Part shown: positions 47,269 to 55,891 of the stretch, one piece after another | Layout: each line of letters begins with the position of its first letter | How positions within the stretch are numbered: the stretch's first letter is position 1 | NCBI RefSeq assembly: GCF_021043365.1 | Contig: NZ_JAJNDU010000001.1 | Location: 704,068 to 768,067 of the forward strand | Direction: 5' to 3' | From: Sphingomonas sp. IC-11 | GTDB lineage: Bacteria > Pseudomonadota > Alphaproteobacteria > Sphingomonadales > Sphingomonadaceae | Length of the DNA: 64,000 nucleotides | The notes under the pieces: model-generated | Database searches by the model: none | Seen by the model: only the letters and a program-made list of their open reading frames with translations | Told to the model about the DNA's origin: nothing | Translations under genes and position numbers: made by a program

Positions 47269-48638
47269 TACGGATCGATGGGCAACCGGTTCTCACCGTA
47301 GAGGAAATGCGCGCTGCCGAGGGGCGGGCGATAGCGTTGGGCATGACCGCAGAGAGCCTGATGGCGCGCGCTGGAGAGGCTGTTTCCGAGCAGGTGCGGC
47401 GGCTGGCCGCGGGGGCCGAAGTGCTCGTCATGTGTGGCCCGGGCAACAACGGTGGCGACGGCTATGTCGTCGCTGATACCCTTCGCAGGGCGGGGCATCC
47501 GGTCCGTGTCGCCGCATTGAGCAGTCCGACCACGGCGCCGGCAGCGGCTGCGCAAGCCCGCTGGGCAGGGCCGATCGAGAGCCTGGCGGATGTTGCGCCA
47601 GCACCTGTCATGGTCGACGCGTTGTTCGGTATCGGCATGAACCGACCGCTCAGTTCGGAGGCTGCCGAGTGGCTCGGCGGCGCCATGCGTGCCGCCCATT
47701 TGTCCGTTGCGGTCGATGTGCCCAGCGGCGTGTCGAACGATGACGGAGCCACTCTCGGCGCTGTCCCTCCGGTAAACCTTACGCTTGCGATCGGCGCTGT
47801 TAAGCCCGCGCACGTTCTCCAGCCCTCTGCTGCACTGTGCGGCGAAGTGCGCCTCATCGACATTGGACTCGACGCGGAAAGCAACGTGCGCTTGGCTGAA
47901 GTGCCGAGGCTCAGCGCTCCGCTAACGGGCGCTCATAAATATTCGCGCGGGCTGGTCGTGGTGATCGCAGGCAGGATGCCGGGCGCTGCGGCACTGGCGG
48001 CGTGCGCTGCGGGGCATGGCGGGGCGGGCTATGTACGGCTGCTTGGCAGTTCTACCGATCGCTTGCCCCACGCGATTGTTCGCCAGCCGTTCACCAATGA
48101 AGCGTTGGCCGACACCCGGATCGGCGCCATGGTAGTCGGGCCTGGGCTAGGCCGCGACGAGAAGGCGAAGGAACGTCTGGCCGCCGCGCTTCAGTCGGGT
48201 CGGCCGCTGGTTATTGACGGCGATGCGCTTCACCTGTTGGGTGACGAGCAGGCTCGCGTGCCGACTGTGCTCACGCCCCACGCCGGGGAATTTTCTAGTT
48301 TATTCGGTGATCTGACCGGCAGTAAGATTGACCGGGCGCAGCAGGCCGCGCGCAGATCCAACGCGGTCGTCGTGTTCAAGGGAGCCGACACCGTGATCGC
48401 CTCTCCGGATGGGCGCGCCGTGGTACATTCCACCGGCCCGTCATGGTTGGCGACGGCAGGAACCGGCGATGTCTTGGCCGGCATCATCGGTGCCCAGTTA
48501 GCCGGAGGCGCAGACGCCTTCACAGCTGCTACGAACGGCGTCTGGTTACATGCGGAATCCGCTCGACTTTCGGGGGCCGCGTTCATTGCTGATGATCTTG
48601 TCGCGCATTTGCCCGCGGCGTTTGGAGCGTGCCTGTGA
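47265..48638 (+). CDS. nnr: Bifunctional NAD(P)H-hydrate epimerase/ADP-dependent dehydratase
   Basis: A 457-residue enzyme that repairs damaged NAD(P)H hydrates. The N-terminal epimerase domain (residues 1-205) has MCGPGNNGGDGYVVA, VDALFGIGMNRPL and VDVPSGVSNDDG; the C-terminal dehydratase domain (about 220-450) has VVGPGLGRDEKAKE, PLVIDGDALHLL, LTPHAGEFSSLFG and the nucleotide-binding STGPSWLATAGTGDVLAGIIGAQLAGG split over about residues 385-412. Length is a little below the usual ~500. It starts at a GTG overlapping the previous stop and its own stop overlaps the next start, so it sits in the middle of a three-gene unit. Confidence 0.93.
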   Translation: MIRIDGQPVLTVEEMRAAEGRAIALGMTAESLMARAGEAVSEQVRRLAAGAEVLVMCGPGNNGGDGYVVADTLRRAGHPVRVAALSSPTTAPAAAAQARWAGPIESLADVAPAPVMVDALFGIGMNRPLSSEAAEWLGGAMRAAHLSVAVDVPSGVSNDDGATLGAVPPVNLTLAIGAVKPAHVLQPSAALCGEVRLIDIGLDAESNVRLAEVPRLSAPLTGAHKYSRGLVVVIAGRMPGAAALAACAAGHGGAGYVRLLGSSTDRLPHAIVRQPFTNEALADTRIGAMVVGPGLGRDEKAKERLAAALQSGRPLVIDGDALHLLGDEQARVPTVLTPHAGEFSSLFGDLTGSKIDRAQQAARRSNAVVVFKGADTVIASPDGRAVVHSTGPSWLATAGTGDVLAGIIGAQLAGGADAFTAATNGVWLHAESARLSGAAFIADDLVAHLPAAFGACL

Positions 48639-49819
48639 CCGACATGTCCACCATCATTCGGGTTGCTGCCCGCGGCGAGGGCGTAACCGCCGATGGCCGA
48701 CATGTGCCATTTGCCGCGCCCGGCGATCGCCTGCGCGACGACGGCGCCATCGAGCATGGCGCGCACCACCAGACGCCGCCGTGCCGGCACTTCCCCGAGT
48801 GCGGCGGATGTCAGTTGCAGCATCTCGACGACGCGGCGTGGAGCCAATTCATTGTCGATCGCATCGCGGGAGCGTTGGCGGGGCAGGGGCTGTCGGCGGA
48901 CATCAGGGCGCCGATCCTGTCGCCGCCCCGGACACGCCGCCGGGCGGCCCTCCATGCCGAACCTTCCGGCAGGGTGGGCTTTGCCGTCGAGAAGAGCCAT
49001 GCGATCGTCGACCTCGCCGAATGCCATGTACTCGCGCCCGAGCTTTTCGCGCTGGTCGCCCCGCTGCGGCGGTTGGTACACGTGCTCCGGCCTCGCCGCC
49101 GATTGAACCTGCACCTTACGTTAGCCGATCAAGGCGTTGATTTGCTGGTAAATGGTATCATGCCGGAGGGGCTTGCCGCTGCCGAGGCCATTACGGCGTT
49201 CGCGCAAGCCAATCGTTTGGCCAGGGTAGCCTTTGACGAAGGATACGGGCCTGAAGTGCGGTGGGAGCCTGAGGGCGTGACCATCACGCTCGGCGGCGTT
49301 CCGGTGCCGCTGCCGCCCGCGTCCTTCCTGCAGGCGACCCGCGAAGGCGAGGCAGCCTTGGTTAGCGCGGTACGATCGGCAGTCGGCGAGGCGCCGGTCG
49401 TGGCGGACCTGTTTGCGGGCCTGGGAACATTCGCGCTGGCGCTGCCCGGTAGAGTGTACGCCGCCGAGGCGGGCCGTGAAGCGATCATGGCGCTGAAGGC
49501 GGCAGCGTCGCGATCGCAGCGCCCCGTGTTTACCGAGCACCGCGACCTCTACCGCCGGCCGCTGACACCCGCCGAGCTCGACCGATTTGCGGCCATCGTG
49601 ATCGACCCGCCACGTGCGGGCGCCAAGGAACAGGCGCAGGCACTTGCCTTGTCGCGCGTGCCCCGGGTTGCTTATGTCTCGTGCAATCCCAGCAGCTTCG
49701 CCCGCGATGTAAAGACCATGGTAGAAGGGGGATGGCAGGTCGACTGGATCCAGCCGGTAGGCCAGTTCCGCTGGTCGACCCATGTGGAACTGGCCGCTAG
49801 CCTCAGCCGGGGCGACTGA
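48635..49819 (+). CDS. 23S rRNA (uracil-C5)-methyltransferase family protein (RlmD/RlmC type)
   Basis: About 394 residues. The Fe-S cluster Cys residues are grouped as CRHFPECGGCQLQHL with a fourth in LAECHVL. The SAM-binding motif is VVADLFAGLGTFALAL, and the catalytic Cys is in YVSCNPSSFARD. PPRAGAKEQ (motif IV region) completes the picture of the RumA/RlmD family, which methylates U1939 or U747 of 23S rRNA. The GTG at 48635 overlaps the nnr stop and has GGAG 7 nt upstream; an ATG at 48644 is an alternative. Which uracil is modified cannot be said. The TRAM domain is short. Confidence 0.88.
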   Translation: MTDMSTIIRVAARGEGVTADGRHVPFAAPGDRLRDDGAIEHGAHHQTPPCRHFPECGGCQLQHLDDAAWSQFIVDRIAGALAGQGLSADIRAPILSPPRTRRRAALHAEPSGRVGFAVEKSHAIVDLAECHVLAPELFALVAPLRRLVHVLRPRRRLNLHLTLADQGVDLLVNGIMPEGLAAAEAITAFAQANRLARVAFDEGYGPEVRWEPEGVTITLGGVPVPLPPASFLQATREGEAALVSAVRSAVGEAPVVADLFAGLGTFALALPGRVYAAEAGREAIMALKAAASRSQRPVFTEHRDLYRRPLTPAELDRFAAIVIDPPRAGAKEQAQALALSRVPRVAYVSCNPSSFARDVKTMVEGGWQVDWIQPVGQFRWSTHVELAASLSRGD

Positions 49820-49828
49820 CGCTCCCGC

Positions 49829-50674
49829 TCAGATGTCAGCGGTCAGCCGGCCGTACAATTCCGGCCGGCGATCGCGAAAGAAGCCGAAGGCTGCACGGTG
49901 GCGTTTGACCCGATCAAGGTCGACGGTGGCGGTGATGACGCCTTCTTCGTCTCGGCCGAGTTCCGCGAGGATGTCACCGCGTTCGTCGCAGATAAAGCTG
50001 GTGCCATAAAAGGTCTGACCGTGTTCAACGCCGATGCGATTGGCGGCCACCACTGGAACCACGTTCGAGACGGCATGACCGACCATCGCCCGGCGCCAGA
50101 GGCGTGCCGTATCCAGTGACGTGTCGTGAGGTTCGCTGCCTATCGCCGTGGGATAAAACAGAATTTCTGCGCCCATCAGCATCAGAGCCCGGGCGGTTTC
50201 AGGATACCATTGGTCCCAGCAGATGCCGACGCCGAGCTTCGCTGGGCCGTCCCACACCTTGAACCCGGTATTGCCGGGGCGGAAGTAGAACTTCTCCTCA
50301 TATCCGGGTCCATCGGGAATGTGGCTCTTGCGGTACACGCCCTGGATCTTTCCGTCAGGGCCGATCATCGCCAGGCTGTTGTAGTGATGAGGGCCGTCGG
50401 CCTCGAAAAAGCTGGTGGGAATCGAAACCTTTAGCTCCGATGCCAAAGACTGCATGGCAAGAACCGCCTTGTGCTCGGCAGTCGGCCTCGCGTTGGCGAA
50501 CAGGCCTTCGTCTTCGATCCGGCAGAAATACTCGCCCTCGAAAAGCTCCGGCGGGAGGATGACCTGGGCGCCATGCGAGGCGGCCTCCCGCACCAGGCGG
50601 GAGACGTTCGCGATGTTGGCGTCCATGTCGGCGGAGAAGGCGAGCTGAAGCGCAGCGACGGTGATCTCGGTCAT
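49829..50674 (-). CDS. aguB: N-carbamoylputrescine amidase (nitrilase superfamily)
   Basis: A 281-residue C-N hydrolase. The catalytic triad is clear: Glu in ILPPELFEGEYF, Lys in YRKSHIPDGPGY and Cys in GVGICWDQWYPE. GPGYEEKFYFRPGNTGF is diagnostic for N-carbamoylputrescine amidase, which forms putrescine, CO2 and ammonia from N-carbamoylputrescine in the agmatine pathway. The partner agmatine deiminase (aguA) is not in the window. It converges with the methyltransferase gene. The gene name rests on motif similarity, and other carbamoyl amines are possible substrates. Confidence 0.88.
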   Translation of the reverse strand: MTEITVAALQLAFSADMDANIANVSRLVREAASHGAQVILPPELFEGEYFCRIEDEGLFANARPTAEHKAVLAMQSLASELKVSIPTSFFEADGPHHYNSLAMIGPDGKIQGVYRKSHIPDGPGYEEKFYFRPGNTGFKVWDGPAKLGVGICWDQWYPETARALMLMGAEILFYPTAIGSEPHDTSLDTARLWRRAMVGHAVSNVVPVVAANRIGVEHGQTFYGTSFICDERGDILAELGRDEEGVITATVDLDRVKRHRAAFGFFRDRRPELYGRLTADI

Positions 50675-50853
50675 GCGCGGCCATGTAGGGGATCCCGCAA
50701 TCGCCCGCCACCCTCCGCCCGCAGACGGCCGCGTGCAGGGTACGAATGGCCGCGCATGGAAGCCGGCCGGCCGCCTTCCGGCACAAATTGGCCGTTTGGT
50801 GGCGCAGACCGGCCTCTGTCTCCGGCAACGATCATTCGCTCGTCGTGAACCGA

Positions 50854-51636
50854 TCAGAAGATCGTGTAGCCGCCGTCGATCGTGAAGGTATCACCGGTGT
50901 GGAAGCGCGATGCGTCGGAGGCAAGATAGACGGCAATGCCGCCGAAATCCTCCGGCTCGCCCCAGCGGCGCATTGGCACCCGCGAGATGACCTTGTCGTT
51001 GAACCGTTCATTGCCCTGCGCCCGCGAGGTCATGTCCGTCGCGATCCAGCCCGGCAGGATGGCATTGGCGCGGATGCCATGGCGGGCATATTCGACCGCA
51101 AGCCCGCGCATCATCGGGAGCAGCGCGCCTTTCGTAGCGGCATAGGCCTGGTTGCGAGGGGCGCCATGGACGGCGGAGGTGGAAGAGGTGGCGAGCAGCG
51201 AGCCGCCGAGATCACCAGCCTTGGCCCGGTCCACCATGTGGCGAGCCGCCGCACGCAGCGTCCAGAACACGCCGTCGAGATTCACGGCCAGCACCCGGCG
51301 CCACAATTCGGTGCTCATCGTATCGAAGCTTTCGGCGCCTTCGCCCACGCCAGCATTGGCGGCGACGAAATCAAGGCGGCCCATCATGTCCACCGCGCGC
51401 GCCACGCCGGCATCCACCGCAGCCTCATCCGCCACATCGACGCGTTCGACCAAGACGCGCGTGCCATGCGCGGAGAGCCGCTGCTCCGCCGCGGCGTTCT
51501 TGGCGGGATTATTGCCCCAGATCACCACGTCTGCCCCAGCCTGCGCCAATGCATCCGCCATGCCGATCCCGATGCCGCCGTTACCGCCGGTGATCAGCGC
51601 GACGCGTCCGCTGAGATCGAAGGGTGAATAGGCCAT
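50854..51636 (-). CDS. Short-chain dehydrogenase/reductase (FabG-like)
   Basis: A 260-residue classical SDR. The cofactor motif is ALITGGNGGIGIGMADAL, the Asn of strand 4 region AANAGVGEG, the catalytic Ser in LLATSSTSAV, and YxxxK in YAATKGALL. A PGW motif (LPGWIATDMT) and the C-terminal DGGYTIF are as in FabG-type enzymes. The residue after strand 2 (VVIWGNNPAKN) leaves NADH versus NADPH open. Substrate is unknown. It has GGAGAG upstream of the ATG at 51636. Confidence 0.9.
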   Translation of the reverse strand: MAYSPFDLSGRVALITGGNGGIGIGMADALAQAGADVVIWGNNPAKNAAAEQRLSAHGTRVLVERVDVADEAAVDAGVARAVDMMGRLDFVAANAGVGEGAESFDTMSTELWRRVLAVNLDGVFWTLRAAARHMVDRAKAGDLGGSLLATSSTSAVHGAPRNQAYAATKGALLPMMRGLAVEYARHGIRANAILPGWIATDMTSRAQGNERFNDKVISRVPMRRWGEPEDFGGIAVYLASDASRFHTGDTFTIDGGYTIF

Positions 51637-52667
51637 GATCCGCTCTCCTGTGCTGTTTTCACAGCCAGCCTAGCCGCGGAGCGGGCTCAGACGCTAGCTC
51701 CCGAGCGGTCGACCAATGCGGGCATGGCGCGGGCGCATGTGGAGCGCTGGCTGATGGAAGTGTCGAGACCTGCCGCCGGACGCCAGTTTCGGGCGGGTTG
51801 AGTGGATTGAATGGCGGCCATTGGCCGTTTTTGATCGGGGGCTTCTGGCATCGACGTGGCGCCGTGCAGCGTTCGAGATTGGGCGGTAAGCGGAGGTTAG
51901 ACATCCACGACTTGGCGACAGGCAAGCTTCGCATTTCCGCGCGCCTTCGAGCCGCCTTTGGTGACTTCGAGGCTAACCTGCTGTCGACCGATGCGGGTAA
52001 GCAGCATCCCGAGGTTCACCTTGCCGAAGCGCTGCGGGTGTTCTGGGAGGAACCGCCGGCGAGGCGATGGGCATAGGAGTGGGTATCCGACGGACGAGCG
52101 GCAGCATTGGTTCCCGAGCGTTCGGGGACGAGGAGGTAAGCGGACGTCAATTTTGAAGGCTCCGTCTCGTCGCCGAGATGGAGGTTGCCTTGGCGAACGG
52201 CAAACCAACGTGGCGGGCCTGCGCGACGATCGACCAGATGCCGGCGCGGCTCAAGGCCGAGGACGGCAAGGTTTGAGCCGTAGAATGCCTTGCCCGGTGC
52301 AGTCATTCAATCCGGCAGTGCCATATGCCAGCGTACCCGTGGCTTGGTCCTACATCCGGTCCAGAGCGCCGGGAAGAGTTATGCGTGTGCCAGCAATCGG
52401 GACGTTGTTGCAGTCGGCAGCTCGGTGGCCGGGGAATTAATCCGTCGTTTCACGTAAGCGTTCTTTGTTCGTGTGAGACTTGGTGATGGATGTACCGCTC
52501 TGTTATTAGTTCCTTCGAGACAAGAAGGAAGGGCTGGGCGAGGCGGCAAGCTTATTGTTTCTATGAAATAGACGTGAACACCCGCAGGTGAAGACCTCTA
52601 TTTTTCCATCGTTCACAATTGCCCGTAAATTGTTTCACCAGACTCGCATGTACAGGAGGCCCCTTGT
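51637..52667. other. About 1 kb without a supported gene
   Basis: Short frames exist on both strands (for example 51798-52076 plus, 51897-52208 minus, 51958-52440 plus) but they overlap each other, lack Shine-Dalgarno sites and show no recognisable domain. Similar words recur: GGCGGTAAGCGGAGGTTAGAC near 51885 and GAGGTAAGCGGACGTCAATT near 52132, so parts may be degenerate copies of an intergenic repeat. From about 52440 to 52660 the DNA is noticeably richer in A and T, which probably includes the acyltransferase promoter. Confidence 0.5.
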
Positions 52668-53783
52668 ATGAGGGCGGAGTATGCAAGCGATACTGTCACG
52701 CGCTCATCTGGTACGGAACGGGTCCGGAGCATCGACGCGCTTCGCACCATCATGTGCGCCGGGATAGCGGTCAATCATTTCACGCCCTATTTCTTCTCCG
52801 GCCAGGACTCGGAGTTGCAGGTCGCGAGATACCTTTCGTATTTCACGGATATCTTTGCAGTTCTCGCGGGGCTATTTACCTCTCCTTATCTGGCTCAGCG
52901 CTGGACAGGTGCAGGCTATTTCCGCTTTCTGGTGACCAGAACGGCGCGATTATATCCGCTGCACGTCTTCACCATGTCATTCTATGCGGTGCTGGCGGTG
53001 CCGATTCTCTTGGGTGTCCTGACACCGGAGAACGCCGACCGGTATGATTTGGCCGCCGTGCCCCCACATCTCACGTTGACCCATGCCTGGGGCGTGGGGC
53101 CCGTCATGGCGCTGAACTATCCATCGTGGATGATCAGCGCGATCTTCGGTTGCTACCTGATCCTGCCGGCGATCAGCATGCTGGTTCGGCGGGTCCGCTG
53201 GGCGATGATGCTGGTACTCGCAGGTGCGCTGGCGCTCAGTTACGCATTCGCGTGGAGCCTTGATCGCGAAGTCACCAGTCTTCAGCGCGAGGGGTTTGGG
53301 ATCATGCGAGTTCTCCCGTCCTTTGTCTTCGGGCTGTTACTGGGGCAGGCCAAGATCCATGGTGGAAAGGTAGGATCCTCGCTGCTTTTCCTGGCTGGGA
53401 TGATCGTCGCCTGCGCTACGCCGAGTCCGCTTGAAGGGGCATCCCGCTTCGCGCTGATCTACACGCTGGTCTATGCGGTGCTGCGAATGGACAAGGCGCA
53501 GGTCGCGACGCCGTTCAACCTTGCCGTCCTGCAGAGCTTGGGAAAGCTCTCCTTTGGCGTTTACTTGTGGCACGGGCTGGTTGCGACGGTGCTTTACCGG
53601 ATCGTCCTTCCGCGAGCGCTCGACACGAGCCTGATCCGGGTGGGGGATGTCCATCCCATGTTCGCTTACGGCCTGATCGCGGCCGGCGTCGCAGTGGCGT
53701 TCGTGCTGGCGGCGATAAGCCTTCGGACGATTGAGCCATATGGCGCGGCGCTTTTTCGGCGGGCCGTAGGCGCCCGCGGATGA
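52668..53783 (+). CDS. Acyltransferase 3 family membrane protein
   Basis: A 371-residue multi-span inner-membrane protein (about ten predicted helices). The family start RVRSIDALRTIMCAGIAVNHFTPYFFSG carries the Arg and the catalytic-type His; LTRTARLYPLHVFT (RTARLYPLHV) is the second signature, and GKLSFGVYLWHGL near the C-terminus the third. Such proteins transfer acetyl or succinyl groups to glycans or lipids across the membrane. An AGGAGG Shine-Dalgarno is present. The flanking AT-richer DNA and isolated position suggest it is accessory. The acceptor is unknown. Confidence 0.85.
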   Translation: MRAEYASDTVTRSSGTERVRSIDALRTIMCAGIAVNHFTPYFFSGQDSELQVARYLSYFTDIFAVLAGLFTSPYLAQRWTGAGYFRFLVTRTARLYPLHVFTMSFYAVLAVPILLGVLTPENADRYDLAAVPPHLTLTHAWGVGPVMALNYPSWMISAIFGCYLILPAISMLVRRVRWAMMLVLAGALALSYAFAWSLDREVTSLQREGFGIMRVLPSFVFGLLLGQAKIHGGKVGSSLLFLAGMIVACATPSPLEGASRFALIYTLVYAVLRMDKAQVATPFNLAVLQSLGKLSFGVYLWHGLVATVLYRIVLPRALDTSLIRVGDVHPMFAYGLIAAGVAVAFVLAAISLRTIEPYGAALFRRAVGARG

Positions 53784-54001
53784 ACGGGCACGGCTGCGCG
53801 CTCACCTCGTTGCATAAAAGGACGGACTGGCGGCTGATGCGGTGCCGGGTTGACGCACGTGCGGATTGACACCGAACCCGTTGCTTTGGTTCTGGCTGGC
53901 CGCCCCGAATTCTGGTAAGACATTGTAACGCCGGGCTTTACCAGGAGGTCGACGGCGGAGAGTCGCAATGTGCTGCCCTCCTTAAAGGCAGGAGCCGGTG
54001 T

Positions 54002-54247
54002 ATGGCCCGCTACTTCTTCCATCTTCGAGACCATAACAGCACGCTTCTTGACGAGGAGGGTGTGGAGTTGGCGGACCTGGCGGTGGTGCGGCAAAAGGCG
54101 CTCGATGCGGCGCGCGATACGCTCAGCCATGACATTCGGGCCGGCTTCATCGACTTGCGGTTTCGAATCGACGTGGAGACAGAGGACGGCGCAGTCGTTC
54201 ATTCGCTTGCGCTGGAGGATGCGTTCGTGGTGCGCGGCCAGGATTAG
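54002..54247 (+). CDS. DUF6894-type small protein
   Basis: An 81-residue protein with the phrase MARYFFHLRDHNSTLLDEEG at the start and VELADLAVVRQKALDAARDTLSHDIRAG after it, the pattern of the small DUF6894 family common in alphaproteobacteria, often among stress genes. It is cytoplasmic and strand-rich. Function is unknown. Its upstream region carries an AGGAGC-like site. It converges with the Crp/Fnr gene. Confidence 0.78.
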   Translation: MARYFFHLRDHNSTLLDEEGVELADLAVVRQKALDAARDTLSHDIRAGFIDLRFRIDVETEDGAVVHSLALEDAFVVRGQD

Positions 54248-54289
54248 GTCAGAGCGAGGCATCGCGCAGGTTAGCGCCTGCCAACGCCC

Positions 54290-55078
54290 TTATGAAGCGT
54301 CTGGCGACACGAAGAGCGTGTCCATCGGCACAGCGAAGCGTGGAGACACCTGGTCGAGGTGCAGGTAGAGCGGGTTGAAGTCGCCGATCTGGCTGAGCGC
54401 CTTCCAGTTCGCGATCATGATCGAGCGACCGCTGTGCTTGATGAGCCCTTCGGCCGCGAGCGCCTTGATGGTCCGGTTGACGTGAACGCTGGTCAGCCCG
54501 GTGGCGTCGCCCAATTGCTCCTGGGTCATGGGAAGAACAAAGTTCTCGCTGTCGCCGATCAGCCCGGCGCCGCGCATGCGGACGGCAAGTTCGCAGAGGA
54601 TATGCGCGATGCGCGCGCGGGCATCACGCCGCCCGACGCTCAACACCCATTCGCGAAAGATCGACGCTTCGATCAGACTGTCCACCCAGAAGGCGCGAGC
54701 GATCGCAGGCCGTTCCAACATCAGGCTCTCGAGGTCATCACGAGCGATATCCGCAATCACTGCCTCGGTCAGTGTCTGTACGCTGTGGTCGGCGATGTTG
54801 AGGAACAGATGCTGTAGGTCGAGCAACTCGCCCGGGAGGTGGACGGAGATGATCTGACGCGCGCCATCGGCGGTCAGTTTCTGTCGAAACGCGAGCCCGG
54901 AGATCAGCAGGGCACAGGTGGAGCGTGGCGGCTCGCCTTCCCGGATGATGTACGCGTTTGCGTTCACGCGTCGGCGAGCATGGGGCAGGGCCGCAAGGGC
55001 TTCGCTGTCGCTGTAGGACAGGATGGCGCGGTCTGACATCCGGCTGGAGAAAAACGCGAGGTTTGCTGGAGTGGACAC
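54290..55078 (-). CDS. Crp/Fnr-family transcriptional regulator (second in window)
   Basis: A 262-residue regulator with a sensor barrel (AYIIREGEPPRSTCALLISGLAFRQKLTADGARQIISVHLPGELLDLQHLFLN) and a helix-turn-helix (LPMTQEQLGDATGLTSVHVNRTIKALAAEGLI). The GTG at 55078 has AAGGAG 6 nt upstream, which fixes the start; the frame continues further but unconserved. The recognition helix is shared with the regulator at 28774, so both may read the same site. No Fe-S Cys cluster. It is flanked by stress-type small genes and Mn catalase, which hints at a role in stress or oxygen response. Confidence 0.87.
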   Translation of the reverse strand: MSTPANLAFFSSRMSDRAILSYSDSEALAALPHARRRVNANAYIIREGEPPRSTCALLISGLAFRQKLTADGARQIISVHLPGELLDLQHLFLNIADHSVQTLTEAVIADIARDDLESLMLERPAIARAFWVDSLIEASIFREWVLSVGRRDARARIAHILCELAVRMRGAGLIGDSENFVLPMTQEQLGDATGLTSVHVNRTIKALAAEGLIKHSGRSIMIANWKALSQIGDFNPLYLHLDQVSPRFAVPMDTLFVSPDAS

Positions 55079-55492
55079 GTGCGTCTCCTTCGGGCGGGAG
55101 CACAAGCATCTCTCAGTCGCCGCGATGCCAAGCAGGGAGCAGACGATTGCTCACCTTAACACGGCGGTTAACATTGGACCTAACATTATTTTGGAAGCGG
55201 AGCCTGCTGAGGATTTTCCCGTACGAAAAACCACGGAGCTGGAATACCCGGCGGCGTTGCTGCCATGATGCGGAGCAGCAACCCTCAGCTAACGGTATTG
55301 TGCCTTGCAGCATGTGGAAGTTTATCCCTTCGAAGGCGGAGAATTGGCATGGAAGAGGGCTGGGCTAGCCCCTGCCGAGGCGCGATTTCGACCGAAGTAG
55401 TTCAAGTTGTCCAAAAAAGTGCACCAGGCACCAACTTTTATTATAGACTGGGGGCGACTCGAGCCGATACTCCTTGGGGCAGGAGAAGACCT
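55079..55492. other. Gap without a supported gene (414 bp)
   Basis: A frame at 55023-55268 runs out of the divergent regulator gene and has no ribosome-binding site or family features. The segment 55405-55460 is AT-rich, with ATTATAGAC near 55440 as a possible -10 element for the 68-residue gene. No repeat or RNA gene was recognised. Confidence 0.5.
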
Positions 55493-55699
55493 ATGCTGTT
55501 GAGCGACGAGGACTACTTCTACGCACGTGCGGAAGCCGAGCTGAAGATGGCGAAGGCCGCGCGCGTGCCGATCGCGGCCCAGGCGCATTACACGCTGGCT
55601 GGCCACTACCTCAATCGCGCCTATGGCGGTCGCAGCGATCATGAAACGTCGGCCGACCAGCTCAGGGCCCGCATCCCGTCGCCATCCAGCCGGCAGTGA
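55493..55699 (+). CDS. Small 68-residue protein of a stress-associated type
   Basis: A short soluble protein reading DEDYFYARAEAELKMAKAARVPIAAQAHYTLAGHYLNRAYGG over most of its length. This Tyr/Ala-rich helical pattern (YF-x-RAEAEL...AHY-x-LA-x-x-YL-x-R) recurs in small uncharacterised alphaproteobacterial proteins, as I recall. A strong AGGAGAAG lies upstream of the ATG at 55493. It is 192 nt before manganese catalase on the same strand. Function is unknown. Confidence 0.72.
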   Translation: MLLSDEDYFYARAEAELKMAKAARVPIAAQAHYTLAGHYLNRAYGGRSDHETSADQLRARIPSPSSRQ

Positions 55700-55835
55700 A
55701 GACGGCGCCTCAGGCCAGTACCGGTTTGCCACAATCGGCTGAAGCCCGCCGCGGTGCTGCGAGCGCCAGGGCTTAACACGCGCCTGGATTTGATGACGAT
55801 CGGGTTCGTTTCGGGCCGGGCAGGCGCGGCGTGAT

Positions 55836-55860
55836 GGAACGCCACCAGCGCTGAATCGCT
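55836..55860 (+). promoter_or_regulatory. Possible EcfG (general stress) promoter of the Mn catalase gene
   Basis: GGAAC (55836-55840), 16 nt, then CGCT, against the EcfG consensus GGAAC-N16/17-CGTT (one mismatch). It ends 31 nt before the catalase ATG. Catalases are common EcfG targets in alphaproteobacteria. Confidence 0.35.
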
Positions 55861-55891
55861 GAAGGCGCTCAAGCGCAGCGGAGACCCGACC

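Noticed and set aside
55023..55268. An 81-residue plus-strand gene beginning inside the Crp/Fnr gene
   Set aside because: It overlaps the start of the regulator on the other strand, and has no Shine-Dalgarno and no recognisable pattern.
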